DNA of 64,000 nt from Zeimonas arvi (GTDB lineage Bacteria > Pseudomonadota > Gammaproteobacteria > Burkholderiales > Burkholderiaceae_E), in contig NZ_VDUY01000001.1 of assembly GCF_008039575.1 (NCBI RefSeq), forward strand, positions 248,001 to 312,000. The letters run 5' to 3'. The position numbers and the translations under genes were made by a program. The notes beneath the pieces are model-generated. The model was not told the origin of the DNA. It searched no databases and saw nothing but the letters and a program-made list of their open reading frames with translations. This document shows positions 29,188 through 37,675 of the stretch, in pieces. Numbering within the stretch: position 1 is the first letter of the stretch; each line of letters begins with the position of its first letter.

Positions 29188-30374
29188 CGCGTGCGCTCCG
29201 GCAGCGATTCGACGATACGGATCCGGCTGCGCGTCGAGAGCTCGCTCTCCGCGTACGCGACCACACGATCTCCGGCCGACACCCCTTCGATCACCTGCAC
29301 CCGGCCGTCCAGCCCGGTGGCGCCCACGCGTACCGGCTGGAAGCGAAGCCTGCCGTCGGCCACCACCCAGACGCCGGTTTCGGCGCCGCGCCGCGCGATC
29401 GCGGCGTTGCTCACCACCGGCCCTTCGGCCGCCGGCGGCAGCTCGAGCGTGACCTCGGCCATCTCGCCCACCGACAGGCCCGCGGGGATCGCGTCGAAGC
29501 CCACCTGCGCGATCCGCTCCTCGGTCACGCTGTCGCTGAGCAGCTCCAGCCGGGCGACCTTGCCCGGGTGTTCGACCGCGGGATCGGAACGGCGCACGAT
29601 GCGCGCCGGCAGGCCGACGGCCAGGCCCGCCGATCGCCCCTGATCGAAGCGGGTGCGCACCCAGAGGCTGGCGGGCTCCACGAGCTTGAGCACCGCCTGC
29701 CCGGCCACCACGGTGGAGCCGGGCTCGGCATCGCGCGAGGTGACCACGCCCGCCGCGGGCGCGACGAGGCGCACGTTGGCGCGCTGCCTGACGAGCGCAT
29801 CGCGCTCGGCGCCCAGGCGAGACGACTCCTGCCGGGCGCCGGCCAGGTTGGCCTCGGCGGCCTGCACCGCTGCCACGGCCGAATTGCTCTCCTGCACCCT
29901 GATCTCGACCGCACTGGCGCTCACGAACGCCTGGCGGCCGAGCTCCTCGTAGCGCTTCGCGTTGGCCTCGGCGACCTTGCGGCGCGCCTGGGCGTCGCGG
30001 CGCTGCGCGTCGCTGGCCGTCACCGCGCTGGCGGCCCGCGCGATCGCCGCGTCGAGCGAGGCGACGCGCGCATCGAGGTCCACAGGGTCCATCTCGGCCA
30101 GCAGCTGGCCGGCCTCGACCCGCTCGCCCACGTCGACCAGCACGCGCAGCACGCGACCGGCCACCGTGGGTCCGATCAGGTAAGCGCGCCGCGCCTCGAC
30201 GGTGCCGATGCCGAAGAGCGACGGCGACACCCTGCCCCGCTCCACCTGGGCCACGATGACCCGCACCGGCGCAAGCGGGCCGGATCGCAGGAACACGAAC
30301 GCGATGCCGGCCAGCAGCGCCAGCGCCGCGAGCGCCAGCGAAGAGCGACGAAGCAAGGAACCCGCGGATTTCAT
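29184..30374 (-). CDS. Periplasmic adaptor (HlyD/membrane fusion) protein, DevB-like
   Basis: Membrane-fusion protein of 396 residues with a single N-terminal membrane anchor (residues 12-30). The lipoyl half-motifs are YLIGPTVAGRVLRVLVDVGERVEAGQ and VRLVAPAAGVVTSRDAEPGS. A coiled-coil hairpin of Ala/Arg/Glu heptads runs from about 105 to 190 and a beta-barrel follows. It would link the FtsX-type permease to an outer-membrane channel or shuttle substrate. The start overlaps the stop of the phosphoribosyltransferase gene (ATGA 30371-30374). Confidence 0.9.
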   Translation of the reverse strand: MKSAGSLLRRSSLALAALALLAGIAFVFLRSGPLAPVRVIVAQVERGRVSPSLFGIGTVEARRAYLIGPTVAGRVLRVLVDVGERVEAGQLLAEMDPVDLDARVASLDAAIARAASAVTASDAQRRDAQARRKVAEANAKRYEELGRQAFVSASAVEIRVQESNSAVAAVQAAEANLAGARQESSRLGAERDALVRQRANVRLVAPAAGVVTSRDAEPGSTVVAGQAVLKLVEPASLWVRTRFDQGRSAGLAVGLPARIVRRSDPAVEHPGKVARLELLSDSVTEERIAQVGFDAIPAGLSVGEMAEVTLELPPAAEGPVVSNAAIARRGAETGVWVVADGRLRFQPVRVGATGLDGRVQVIEGVSAGDRVVAYAESELSTRSRIRIVESLPERTR

Positions 30375-30997
30375 GCCGCGCCCGCCAGGATCCGCTCGAC
30401 CTCCTCGTCCTCGACCTGGTCGAAATGGAGGTAGAACTGCGACACCGCGCCGAACCACTCGGGCACCGACAGGCAGACCACCTCGTCGGCCAGGGGCTTC
30501 ACGCGCGCCAGGCTGTCGCTGGCCGCCACCGGCACCGCGCAGATCAGTCTCGCCGGCTTGCGCGCGCGCACCGCGGCGAGCGCGGCGACCATCGTGGAGC
30601 CGGTGGCCAGGCCGTCGTCGACGACGATGACCACGCGCCCCTCGGGATCCACCGGGTGTCGGCGCGCGCCGTAGCGCTCGCGGCGCTTGCGCATCAGCTC
30701 GAGCTGCTCGCGCTTGGCGCGCTCGATCCAGCCCGAGGAGGCGGCCTCCGGGCCCAGACCGGGCGTCCAGTGCACCTGGCCGCTCTCGTCGATCGCGCCC
30801 AGGGCGAGTTCGGGCTGGAAAGGCGCGCCGAGCTTGCGGACCAGCACCACGTCGAGCTCGCCGCCCAGCTCGTCGGCGAGGATGCGGCCCATCGGCACGG
30901 CGCCGCGCGGGATCGCCAGCACCAGCGGATCCTTGCCGCGCCAGGCCGCCAGCGCGGTGGCCAGCTGGCGCGCGGCGTCGTCACGATCCCTGAACAT
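30371..30997 (-). CDS. Phosphoribosyltransferase-domain protein
   Basis: Type I phosphoribosyltransferase-fold protein of 208 residues. The PRPP-binding loop is VVIVVDDGLATGSTMVAALAAV (about residues 122-143). The N-terminal block FRDRDDAARQLATAL with VLAIPRGAVPMG is typical of the stress-associated PRTase family found with dienelactone hydrolases and universal-stress proteins. The acceptor base is unknown. It overlaps the PyrR-like gene upstream by 17 bp and the adaptor gene downstream by 4 bp, tying two PRTases to an export system in one transcript. Confidence 0.88.
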   Translation of the reverse strand: MFRDRDDAARQLATALAAWRGKDPLVLAIPRGAVPMGRILADELGGELDVVLVRKLGAPFQPELALGAIDESGQVHWTPGLGPEAASSGWIERAKREQLELMRKRRERYGARRHPVDPEGRVVIVVDDGLATGSTMVAALAAVRARKPARLICAVPVAASDSLARVKPLADEVVCLSVPEWFGAVSQFYLHFDQVEDEEVERILAGAA

Positions 30998-31553
30998 CGC
31001 CGGCCTCCCGCCTGAGGATGTGCAGCTCGAACTCGGGCTCGTAGGGCGGCACGTGCGCGTCCACGATCTGCAGCGGCGCGACCTCGAGCGTGATGCCCAC
31101 CACGTCGGCGCGGATCGGCAGCCTCGCGCAGGCGCGGTCGACCAGCACCGCGGTGCGGATGGCTGCGGGCCGGCGCGTGGCGAGCCATTCCACGGCACGC
31201 AGCATCGAGTGTCCTTCGTAGAGCACGTCGTCGACCAGCAGCACGGTGCGCCCGACGACATCCGACTGCTCGCCGGATTCGCGCTCGCGCAGCCGGGTCT
31301 CGGGAAAGAGCAGCGTGAGATCGTCGGCATAACGCTTGATGTCGAGGTCGAGCCGCGCGATCCGGTCCACCCGCCACAGCGCCCGCAGGTGCGCGCAGAG
31401 CCGGTCGGCCAGTGGCGCGCCGCGGCGCAGGATGCCGACGACGACCAGCCCCGCGGGATCCTCGACCAGGCGGTGCGCATCGCGCGCCATGCGGGCGACG
31501 ACCGCTTCGAGCTCGTCGGTTCGATAGAAAGCGCCTTCGGCCATTCGCTGCAT
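30981..31553 (-). CDS. PyrR-like phosphoribosyltransferase
   Basis: Protein of 190 residues. The PRPP loop is VLLVDDVLYEGHSMLRAVEWL (about residues 106-126), the pyrophosphate loop is VVVGILRRGAPLADRL, and the fold matches the PyrR/hypoxanthine PRTase group (LDIKRYADDLTL is PyrR-like at the flexible loop). PyrR is a uracil phosphoribosyltransferase and an RNA attenuator in Gram-positives; in proteobacteria such proteins are of uncertain role. ATG 31553 or ATG 31544 may start it. It is the first gene of the operon, with an FNR-like box 48 bp upstream. Confidence 0.85.
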   Translation of the reverse strand: MQRMAEGAFYRTDELEAVVARMARDAHRLVEDPAGLVVVGILRRGAPLADRLCAHLRALWRVDRIARLDLDIKRYADDLTLLFPETRLRERESGEQSDVVGRTVLLVDDVLYEGHSMLRAVEWLATRRPAAIRTAVLVDRACARLPIRADVVGITLEVAPLQIVDAHVPPYEPEFELHILRREAGDVQGS

Positions 31554-31600
31554 CCCTGTCGATTCGTGCAGGAAGTCTGACGGATCGGCGCCGCGTCGAC

Positions 31601-31614
31601 CTGATCCGCGTCAA
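31601..31614. promoter_or_regulatory. FNR/DNR-like box between the PRTase operon and cytochrome b561
   Basis: CTGAT-CCGC-GTCAA, a near match to TTGAT-N4-ATCAA. It is centred 55 bp upstream of the minus-strand PRTase operon and 93 bp upstream of the plus-strand cytochrome b gene, so either or both could be controlled. Confidence 0.5.
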
Positions 31615-31700
31615 GACGCGCCATTCAGTTTCGTTTCAGGCGCCGCCGCCGACACTGCCTGCCATGGGCCGGATCCGCCGGCCAGCCAAGGGAGTCGATC

Positions 31701-32321
31701 ATGAGGCAGGCAGGAGAGATCAAGGTCTGGGATCCGTTCGTGCGGATCTTTCACTGGGGGCTGGCCGCGGCCTTCCTCACGGCCTTCGTCGTCGAGGACC
31801 ACAACCTGGCGGTGCACAGCTGGGCCGGCTACATCGCGCTGGCGCTGGTGGCGCTGCGCCTTCCCTGGGGCTTCGTCGGCCCGCGCCACGCCCGCTTCTC
31901 GGACTTCGTGCGCGCGCCGCGCGAAGCATTCCGCTATGCCCTGCAGGCCGTCACCGGCCGCGCCGAGCGTCACCTGGGCCACAACCCGACCGGCGGGCTG
32001 ATGGTGATCGTGCTGCTCGTCGGGGTCGCCCTGGTCGCGCTCAGCGGGATGGCGACGCTGGCCGTGGAAGAAGGCGCCGGTCCGCTGGCCGGATTGCTCG
32101 CGGGCGTCGGCCACGACACCGGCGAATGGATCGGCGAGCTCCACGAATTCCTCGCCAACGCAACGATGTTGCTGGTCGGGCTGCACGTGGCCGGCGTCGT
32201 CGTCGAGAGCCTGGTGCACCGCGAGAACCTGGTTCGCGCGATGGTCACCGGTCGCAAACCCGCGCGCGAGCGCACCGGCGCCGAAACGCCGGACCGCCCC
32301 GCCTCCGGGCTTTCCCACTAA
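31701..32321 (+). CDS. Cytochrome b561-type (hydrogenase cytochrome b-like) membrane protein
   Basis: Di-haem cytochrome b of 206 residues with four membrane helices. The first carries VWDPFVRIFHWGLAAAFLTAF (haem His), the second AVHSWAGYIALALVALRLPWGFVG, and the fourth ELHEFLANATMLLVGLHVAGVVVES with paired His. It transfers electrons between quinone and periplasmic partners. It forms an operon with a PepSY protein and a two-component system, a common set in proteobacteria. Confidence 0.9.
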   Translation: MRQAGEIKVWDPFVRIFHWGLAAAFLTAFVVEDHNLAVHSWAGYIALALVALRLPWGFVGPRHARFSDFVRAPREAFRYALQAVTGRAERHLGHNPTGGLMVIVLLVGVALVALSGMATLAVEEGAGPLAGLLAGVGHDTGEWIGELHEFLANATMLLVGLHVAGVVVESLVHRENLVRAMVTGRKPARERTGAETPDRPASGLSH

Positions 32322-32344
32322 AGTGCAACGATTGGAGCCTCATC

Positions 32345-32668
32345 ATGAAGAAGTCACGCATCCTCGCCCTCGTCACCGCTGCCGGGGTCGCCGGCGCCGG
32401 CCTGATCGCCGCCCTCCCCGCCAGTGCCGACAGCGGCCTGCGGCAAGACGAAGTCCGGCAACTGCGCGAAAGCGGCAAGATCATGCCGATGGAGGACATC
32501 CTCGGGCGGGCCCGGCAGGCGCAGCCCGGGCAGGTGGTGGAGGTCGAGCTCGAGCGCGAGAACGGCCGCTACGTCTACGAGGTCAAGCTGATCGACACCG
32601 GCAACAAGGTCCACAAGCTCGAGCTCGATGCCGGCACCGGCGAGGTGCTGCGTCGCAAGGCGCGCTGA
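32345..32668 (+). CDS. PepSY-domain periplasmic protein
   Basis: Small secreted protein of 107 residues with a signal peptide ending ASA near residue 28 and one PepSY domain ([44 protein letters not shown] in pieces, ending [11 protein letters not shown]). PepSY proteins inhibit peptidases or act as sensors or ligands. It lies 4 nt before the response-regulator start, which suggests it reports to the adjacent PhoQ-like kinase. Confidence 0.9.
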   Translation: MKKSRILALVTAAGVAGAGLIAALPASADSGLRQDEVRQLRESGKIMPMEDILGRARQAQPGQVVEVELERENGRYVYEVKLIDTGNKVHKLELDAGTGEVLRRKAR

Positions 32669-32672
32669 ACCC

Positions 32673-33428
32673 GTGCGGCTGCTGATCGCCGAAGACGACG
32701 CGGAGCTGGGCAACCGGCTCCGCGATCGACTCGCCCGCGAGGGCTATGCCGTGGACCTGACCGCCGACGGCATCGATGCGCATCACCTCGGCGCCACCGA
32801 GCCCTACGACGCGGTGATCCTCGATCTCGGCCTGCCCGGCCGGCCCGGTCTCGACGTGCTGCGCGACTGGCGCGCCGCGGGCAACACGGTGCCGGTGCTG
32901 ATCCTCACCGCCCGCGACGGCTGGGCGCAGCGCGTCGAGGGCCTGCAGGCCGGCGCCGACGATTACCTGGGCAAGCCCTTCCACCCCGAAGAACTGCTGG
33001 CGCGCGTGCAGGCCTTGCTGCGGCGGGCCGCGCCGGCACAGGCGCCGGAACTTCGGGTCGGCCCGTGGCGGCTCGACGAGGCACGGCAGTGCCTGGTGGC
33101 CGATGAGGTGCCGCAGTCCGGCGCCCCAAAGGGCACCGCTGCGGCTCAGGACACCAGGGCCCGAGCGGCGACACGCGAGCAGCCGCTCACCGCGACCGAG
33201 TTCCGGCTGCTGCGCTACTTCATGCGCCACCCGAACGAGGTGCTGTCGAAGACACGGCTGTCCGAACACGTCTACGACTACGACGGCGATCGCGACAGCA
33301 ACGTGATCGAGGTCTACGTGCGCAGGCTGCGTGGCATGATCGGCGCCGACCGGATCGAGACCCGCCGGGGCCAGGGCTACCTCTTCCGCTGCGACGGAGC
33401 GGGGACCGGCGTGACCGAGGCGCGATGA
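32673..33428 (+). CDS. OmpR/PhoP-family response regulator
   Basis: Response regulator of 251 residues from GTG 32673. The receiver has the acidic pocket IAEDD, phospho-acceptor Asp in VILDLGLPG, the Thr in LTARD and the Lys in GKPF. The winged helix starts [13 protein letters not shown] and ends [21 protein letters not shown]. Between them is an unusual insertion of about 20 residues (from around 146) rich in Ala, Thr, Gln and Arg, not seen in typical PhoP/QseB proteins. It overlaps the kinase gene by ATGA (33425-33428). Confidence 0.93.
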   Translation: MRLLIAEDDAELGNRLRDRLAREGYAVDLTADGIDAHHLGATEPYDAVILDLGLPGRPGLDVLRDWRAAGNTVPVLILTARDGWAQRVEGLQAGADDYLGKPFHPEELLARVQALLRRAAPAQAPELRVGPWRLDEARQCLVADEVPQSGAPKGTAAAQDTRARAATREQPLTATEFRLLRYFMRHPNEVLSKTRLSEHVYDYDGDRDSNVIEVYVRRLRGMIGADRIETRRGQGYLFRCDGAGTGVTEAR

Positions 33429-34804
33429 ATTCGCTGCGCAACCGGCTCTCCCTGTGGCTGGCCCTGGTGCTGGTCGCCGCCGCCGCGCTGCTCGCGACCG
33501 GGCTCGAGCGCTACCCGCGCGATCTGGTCGAGGGCTACGTGCTTTCGCGGCTGGAGCACGACGCCGATCTCCTCTACGCGCGGGTGCACGACGCTCCCGA
33601 CACGGCAGCCGCGGCCGAGGCCGCGCAGCAGGCGGCAGGCACCGTCTACCGGCTCCCCCTGTCGGGACACTACTTCCGGGTCGTTCGCGGCGAGTTCTCG
33701 ATCCGCTCCCGCTCGCTCTGGGACGAGGAACTCCCGCCGATGCCGGCCCGTTCGGCCGCCTCGCCAGGCGTCGAGGCGCCGGACCGGGTCGCGCGAATGT
33801 CCGGGCCCGCGGGCCAGGCCCTGCTCGCGATCGAGCGGACCTATCCCGGCGACCCCGAGCCCTGGCGGATCGTGGTGGCCGAAGACGTCTCCCAGGTCGA
33901 CGAGGCGATCGCCGCCTTCCGCCGCTGGCTGCTGGCCGGCGTGGCGCTCGCGCTGGCCCTGCTCCTCTGGGTGCAGCGCCGGTTGATCGTGCGCGGCCTG
34001 GCGCCGCTGGAATCGGCGGTCGACGCCTGCCGCAGGCTCGAGCGCGGCGAGGCGGCCCCGGTCGGGGGCCGGGCGCCGGCCGAGGTGCAGCCGATGATCG
34101 ACGCGGTCAACCGACTGGCACGCCACCAGGCGCAAAGGCTGTCGCGGATCCGGCACGCCGCCGGCAACCTGTCGCACGCGCTGAAGACGCCGATGGCCGT
34201 GCTGGCGCAGGCCGCCGACGAGGCCGCCTCGCGGGGCGAGGCCGCGCTCGCCGCGACGATGCGCGCCCAGCTCGATGCCATGCGCGCGACCGTGGAGCGC
34301 GAGCTGAACCGCGCCCGGCTCGCGGGCGGCGGCACGCCGGGAAGCGGCTTCGAGGCGCGCGCGCAGCTGCAGGCGCTGGCTGCCGCGCTCGGGCGCCTGC
34401 ACGCCGCGCGCGGCGTCTCGATCGAGGTCGACGCGCCGGATGCGCGCCTGCCGGTGGACCGCGAGGACATGCTGGAGCTGTTCGGCAACCTGCTCGACAA
34501 CGCCTGCAAATGGGCCGGCTCGCGAGTGCGGATCGCGCTGCGGCACGAGGGCGCGACCGAGACCCTGGTCTTCGGGGTCGAGGACGACGGCCCGGGAGTT
34601 CCCGATGCGCTGCTCGCCGACATCGGCGCCGCCGGCGCGCGCGCCGACGAGAGCCGGCCGGGCCACGGGCTGGGCCTCGCGATCGTGGGCGACATCGTGG
34701 CGCAGTACGGTGGCAGCATCGAGTACGACCGCTCCGAGGCGCTCGGCGGCCTGCGGGTCAGCGGGCGCCTTCCCCTGGGCGAGGCGATCGATCCGGCGGC
34801 CTGA
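33425..34804 (+). CDS. Sensor histidine kinase (PhoQ-like)
   Basis: Kinase of 459 residues with two membrane helices (about 9-26 and 173-193) around a periplasmic sensor. The H-box is [15 protein letters not shown] with phospho-acceptor His251, the N-box [14 protein letters not shown], the G1 box VEDDGPGVP and the G2 box GHGLGLAIV. An ALKTP core instead of the frequent ELRTP, as in PhoQ, supports that subgroup. It would phosphorylate the regulator encoded just upstream; the signal may be redox or envelope related given the cytochrome b and PepSY neighbours. Confidence 0.92.
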   Translation: MNSLRNRLSLWLALVLVAAAALLATGLERYPRDLVEGYVLSRLEHDADLLYARVHDAPDTAAAAEAAQQAAGTVYRLPLSGHYFRVVRGEFSIRSRSLWDEELPPMPARSAASPGVEAPDRVARMSGPAGQALLAIERTYPGDPEPWRIVVAEDVSQVDEAIAAFRRWLLAGVALALALLLWVQRRLIVRGLAPLESAVDACRRLERGEAAPVGGRAPAEVQPMIDAVNRLARHQAQRLSRIRHAAGNLSHALKTPMAVLAQAADEAASRGEAALAATMRAQLDAMRATVERELNRARLAGGGTPGSGFEARAQLQALAAALGRLHAARGVSIEVDAPDARLPVDREDMLELFGNLLDNACKWAGSRVRIALRHEGATETLVFGVEDDGPGVPDALLADIGAAGARADESRPGHGLGLAIVGDIVAQYGGSIEYDRSEALGGLRVSGRLPLGEAIDPAA

Positions 34805-34815
34805 GCCGCCGCGGA

Positions 34816-35184
34816 TCAGTCCTCGGGCCTGCGCCAGAGCCAGACGGCCACCGAGGCCATCATGGCCGGCGCGCCGATCTTGACCCAGAGCGGCGCGGTC
34901 GACAAGGCCAGCATGCTCGCGCTGGCCAGCATCATCAGCGACGAGAACCACTTGGCCTTGCGCGGCACCGCGCCGCGCTCGCGCCAGCGCAGGATGTGAG
35001 GGCCATGCTTCGGATGCGCCAGCAGGCGCGCTTCGAGCGAGGGCCAGCCACGGCTCGCGGCCCATGCGGCCACCAGCAGGAAGGGCACGGTGGGCAGCAC
35101 CGGCAGCACCGCGCCGACCATCCCCAGCAGCACCATCAGCGCGGCGAAGATCCGCCAGAGCAGCAGGCGCGTGTGACGGATCAT
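34816..35184 (-). CDS. YbaN-like DUF454 membrane protein
   Basis: Inner-membrane protein of 122 residues with three or four helices. The YbaN family signature is AVLPVLPTVPFLLVAAWAASRGWPSLEARLLAHPKHG, followed by ILRWRERGAVPRKAKWFSS. The function is unknown. It converges with the histidine kinase gene and lies 13 nt downstream of norR. Confidence 0.92.
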   Translation of the reverse strand: MIRHTRLLLWRIFAALMVLLGMVGAVLPVLPTVPFLLVAAWAASRGWPSLEARLLAHPKHGPHILRWRERGAVPRKAKWFSSLMMLASASMLALSTAPLWVKIGAPAMMASVAVWLWRRPED

Positions 35185-35197
35185 CGCGCCGCGCCCC

Positions 35198-36790
35198 TCA
35201 CTTCAGCCCCAGCCGGCGGGCCAGCTTGTGCAGGTTGCTGGCGTCCACGTCGAGCCTCCGGGCCGCCTGCGACCAGTTGCCGTCGCAGGCGGCCAGCGCC
35301 TGGCGGATCATCCGTCGCTGGCAGGCGTCGACCGCGTCACGCAACTGGATCGGCTCGCCGGACGGCCAGTCCGGATCGGGCTCTCCGGTGGGGATGCCCT
35401 CGCCCGACAAGGCGCCGAAGCCGGGGCCCGCCGCGCGACCGTTCGCCACGGGCCCTTCGGCGACCTCGCGGCCCACGTCCAGATCGAGCAGCGCGGCATC
35501 GAGCGTGACGATGCCGCCGCGCTCGCCGCCCCGGCTCAAGGCCTTCAGCGCCGCCCGGCTGATCACGTGCTCCAGCTCGCGCACGTTGCCCGGCCAGCGA
35601 TACCGGGACAGCGCCTCGCCCGCCTCGGGCGACAGGCGCAGGCTGCGCAGGCCCAAGCGCGCGCGATTCAGCTCCAGGAAGCGACCAGCCAGCAGCAGCA
35701 CGTCGGCGCCGCGCTCGCGCAAGGGCGGTATCGGCACCGGGTAGACCGACAGGCGGTGATAGAGGTCGGCGCGAAAGCGGCCATCGCGCACCGCTTCGCG
35801 CAGGTTGCGGTTGGTGGCGGCCACCACCCGCACGTCCACGCTGCGCGGGCGGTCGGCGCCCAGCCGCTGGATCTCGCCGTTCTGCAGGGCGCGCAGCAGC
35901 TTGGCCTGCACCGGCAACGGCAGCTCGCCCACCTCGTCCAGGAACAGCGTGCCGCCGTCGGCGGCCTCGAAGCGGCCGGGCCGCTCGGCGCCGGCGCCGG
36001 AGAAGGCGCCCTTGGCATGGCCGAAGAGCTCGCTCTCGGCGAGCGACTCCGGCAGCGCCGCACAGTTCACGTGCACCAGCGGCCGCTCGCGCCGGCGCGA
36101 GCGCTGGTGGATGCGGCGCGCGAAGAGCTCCTTGCCGACGCCGGTCTCGCCGAGCAGCAGCACCGGCAGCTCGGAATCGGCCACCACGTCGATCTCGCGC
36201 AGCAGCGCCGCGATCGCCTCGCTGCCGCCGACGATCTCGTCGCGCCCGTCTGCCGCGACGCCTTCGACCGGCCCGGCCGAGCCGCGCGACAGCCGGAGCC
36301 CGCGCATCTCGTCCTCGAGCCGGGTGACCCGGATCGCCGCCTCGATCAGCAACGAATAGCGGCGCAGTTCGTCGCGCGCGCGCTCGTCGAAGGTGCCCGC
36401 CTGCAACGCGTCGAGCGTGAGCGCGCCCCACAACTCGCCTTCGATGTAGAGGCTCGCGCCCATGCAGTCGTGCACCGGCAGCGGCGCACCGACCTGCGAA
36501 TCGAGCAGGCCGTCATAGGGGTCGGGCAGCTCGGAATCCGGCTCGAACCGGGTGGTGCCGCGCCGCGCCAGGATCGCGGCGAGCCTCGGGTGCTGGCTGA
36601 CCATGAATCGCCGGCCGAGCGCCTCGCGCACGAGGCCGTCGACCGCGATCGGCCGAAGGCTGTCTCCTTCCAGGCGAAGCAGGCCCACCGCCCCGCAGCG
36701 GAAGTGCTCACGCAGCGTGCAGACCAGACGCTGAAGCCTGACCGCATGAGGAAGGTCGGTGGCGAGATCGGCCAGCAAGGTATCGCGCAT
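35198..36790 (-). CDS. norR: Nitric-oxide-responsive sigma-54 activator NorR
   Basis: Enhancer-binding protein of 530 residues from ATG 36790. An N-terminal GAF domain (about 1-170), which in NorR senses NO through a non-haem iron, is followed by the AAA+ domain, with Walker A GETGVGKE near residue 218, the sigma-54 contact loop GAFSGA near 260 (usually GAFTGA), and Walker B TLFLDEVGE. The C-terminal Fis-type helix-turn-helix is GNWSQAARRLDVDASNLHKLARRLG. An ATG four codons earlier (36802) lies inside the first NorR box and is less likely. It controls the divergent norA-norB. Confidence 0.94.
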   Translation of the reverse strand: MRDTLLADLATDLPHAVRLQRLVCTLREHFRCGAVGLLRLEGDSLRPIAVDGLVREALGRRFMVSQHPRLAAILARRGTTRFEPDSELPDPYDGLLDSQVGAPLPVHDCMGASLYIEGELWGALTLDALQAGTFDERARDELRRYSLLIEAAIRVTRLEDEMRGLRLSRGSAGPVEGVAADGRDEIVGGSEAIAALLREIDVVADSELPVLLLGETGVGKELFARRIHQRSRRRERPLVHVNCAALPESLAESELFGHAKGAFSGAGAERPGRFEAADGGTLFLDEVGELPLPVQAKLLRALQNGEIQRLGADRPRSVDVRVVAATNRNLREAVRDGRFRADLYHRLSVYPVPIPPLRERGADVLLLAGRFLELNRARLGLRSLRLSPEAGEALSRYRWPGNVRELEHVISRAALKALSRGGERGGIVTLDAALLDLDVGREVAEGPVANGRAAGPGFGALSGEGIPTGEPDPDWPSGEPIQLRDAVDACQRRMIRQALAACDGNWSQAARRLDVDASNLHKLARRLGLK

Positions 36791-36793
36791 ATA

Positions 36794-36850
36794 GGTAATC
36801 ATAACCCTAAAAGGTATCTATTACCTCGATCTGCCAGGGTTTTTTTGACC
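36794..36850. promoter_or_regulatory. Three NorR-binding boxes (GGT-N7-ACC)
   Basis: Three copies of the NorR core GGT-N7-ACC: 36794-36806, 36813-36825 and 36838-36850, centred 19 and 25 bp apart. They lie 53-110 bp upstream of the sigma-54 promoter at 36903, the right distance for enhancer sites, and next to the norR start. Three boxes match the arrangement known for norR-norA/norV promoters. Confidence 0.88.
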
Positions 36851-36902
36851 TTATACCCGATGTTGCAGTGCGCAAATCCCTGATTCCAAAGCGTTCCCAT
36901 TC

Positions 36903-36917
36903 TGGCACGTCGATTGC
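36903..36917 (+). promoter_or_regulatory. Sigma-54 promoter of norAB
   Basis: TGGCAC-GTCGA-TTGC is a perfect -24/-12 element. The predicted transcription start near 36929 gives a leader of about 33 nt before GTG 36962. Confidence 0.92.
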
Positions 36918-36961
36918 GAAGCCAAGGGCACGGCAATGCCGTCTGAACGGAGATAAGAACA

Positions 36962-37675
36962 GTGAGTACCTCAGTCGCCACACCCCTGAGCACGCCCGCG
37001 AGCACGCTCGACCAATCGCTCGGATCGCTGGCCCGGAGCATTCCGGGCGCGACCGCCCTTTTCGACGCCAGCGGCCTGGACTTCTGCTGCGCCGGCAACA
37101 AGACGCTGCGCAAGGCGGCCGCGGAGAACGGCCTGGACGCCGAAGCCCTCGCCGCACGGCTGGACGCGATGCGCGGCGGCCCTGCCGAAGGCCGCGACTG
37201 GCGCGCCGCGCCGGCCGCCGAACTGATCGACCACATCGTCGAGCGATACCACGCCCGCCACCGCGAGCAGTTGCCGGAGCTGATCCGGCTTGCCCGCCGC
37301 GTGGAGCAGGTGCACGGCGAGCGGCCCGATTGTCCGGCCGGTCTGGCCGACCACCTGGAAGCCATGCGGCAGGAGCTCGAGAGCCACATGATGAAGGAGG
37401 AGCAAATCCTGTTCCCGATGCTGGCGCGCGGCATGCGGCCGCAGGCCGCGGGTCCCATCTCGGTCATGCGCTTCGAGCACGAGCAGCACGGCGATGCCCT
37501 GGAGGGCCTGTCGGCGCTGACCAACGGCATCGTCACGCCCTCGGGCGCCTGCAATACCTGGCGGGCGCTGTACCTGGGGCTGGCCACGCTGCGCGACGAC
37601 CTCGTCAACCACATCCACCTCGAGAACAACATCCTGTTCGACGAGAGCGCCGCCGCGGAGGTCAGCCATGCGTGA
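36962..37675 (+). CDS. norA: Di-iron Fe-S repair / NO-scavenging protein (RIC, YtfE/NorA type)
   Basis: RIC/ScdA/YtfE family protein of 237 residues. The N-terminal DUF542 part contains SIPGATALFDASGLDFCCAGNKTL with the Cys-Cys pair. The hemerythrin-like domain supplies the di-iron ligands His in VERYHARHREQLPELI, ESHMMKEEQILFP, MRFEHEQHGDAL and NHIHLENNILF. In Cupriavidus, NorA binds NO and tunes NorR; in E. coli the homologue repairs nitrosated Fe-S clusters. The start is GTG 36962 with GGAGA upstream. It overlaps norB by 8 bp. Confidence 0.94.
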   Translation: MSTSVATPLSTPASTLDQSLGSLARSIPGATALFDASGLDFCCAGNKTLRKAAAENGLDAEALAARLDAMRGGPAEGRDWRAAPAAELIDHIVERYHARHREQLPELIRLARRVEQVHGERPDCPAGLADHLEAMRQELESHMMKEEQILFPMLARGMRPQAAGPISVMRFEHEQHGDALEGLSALTNGIVTPSGACNTWRALYLGLATLRDDLVNHIHLENNILFDESAAAEVSHA

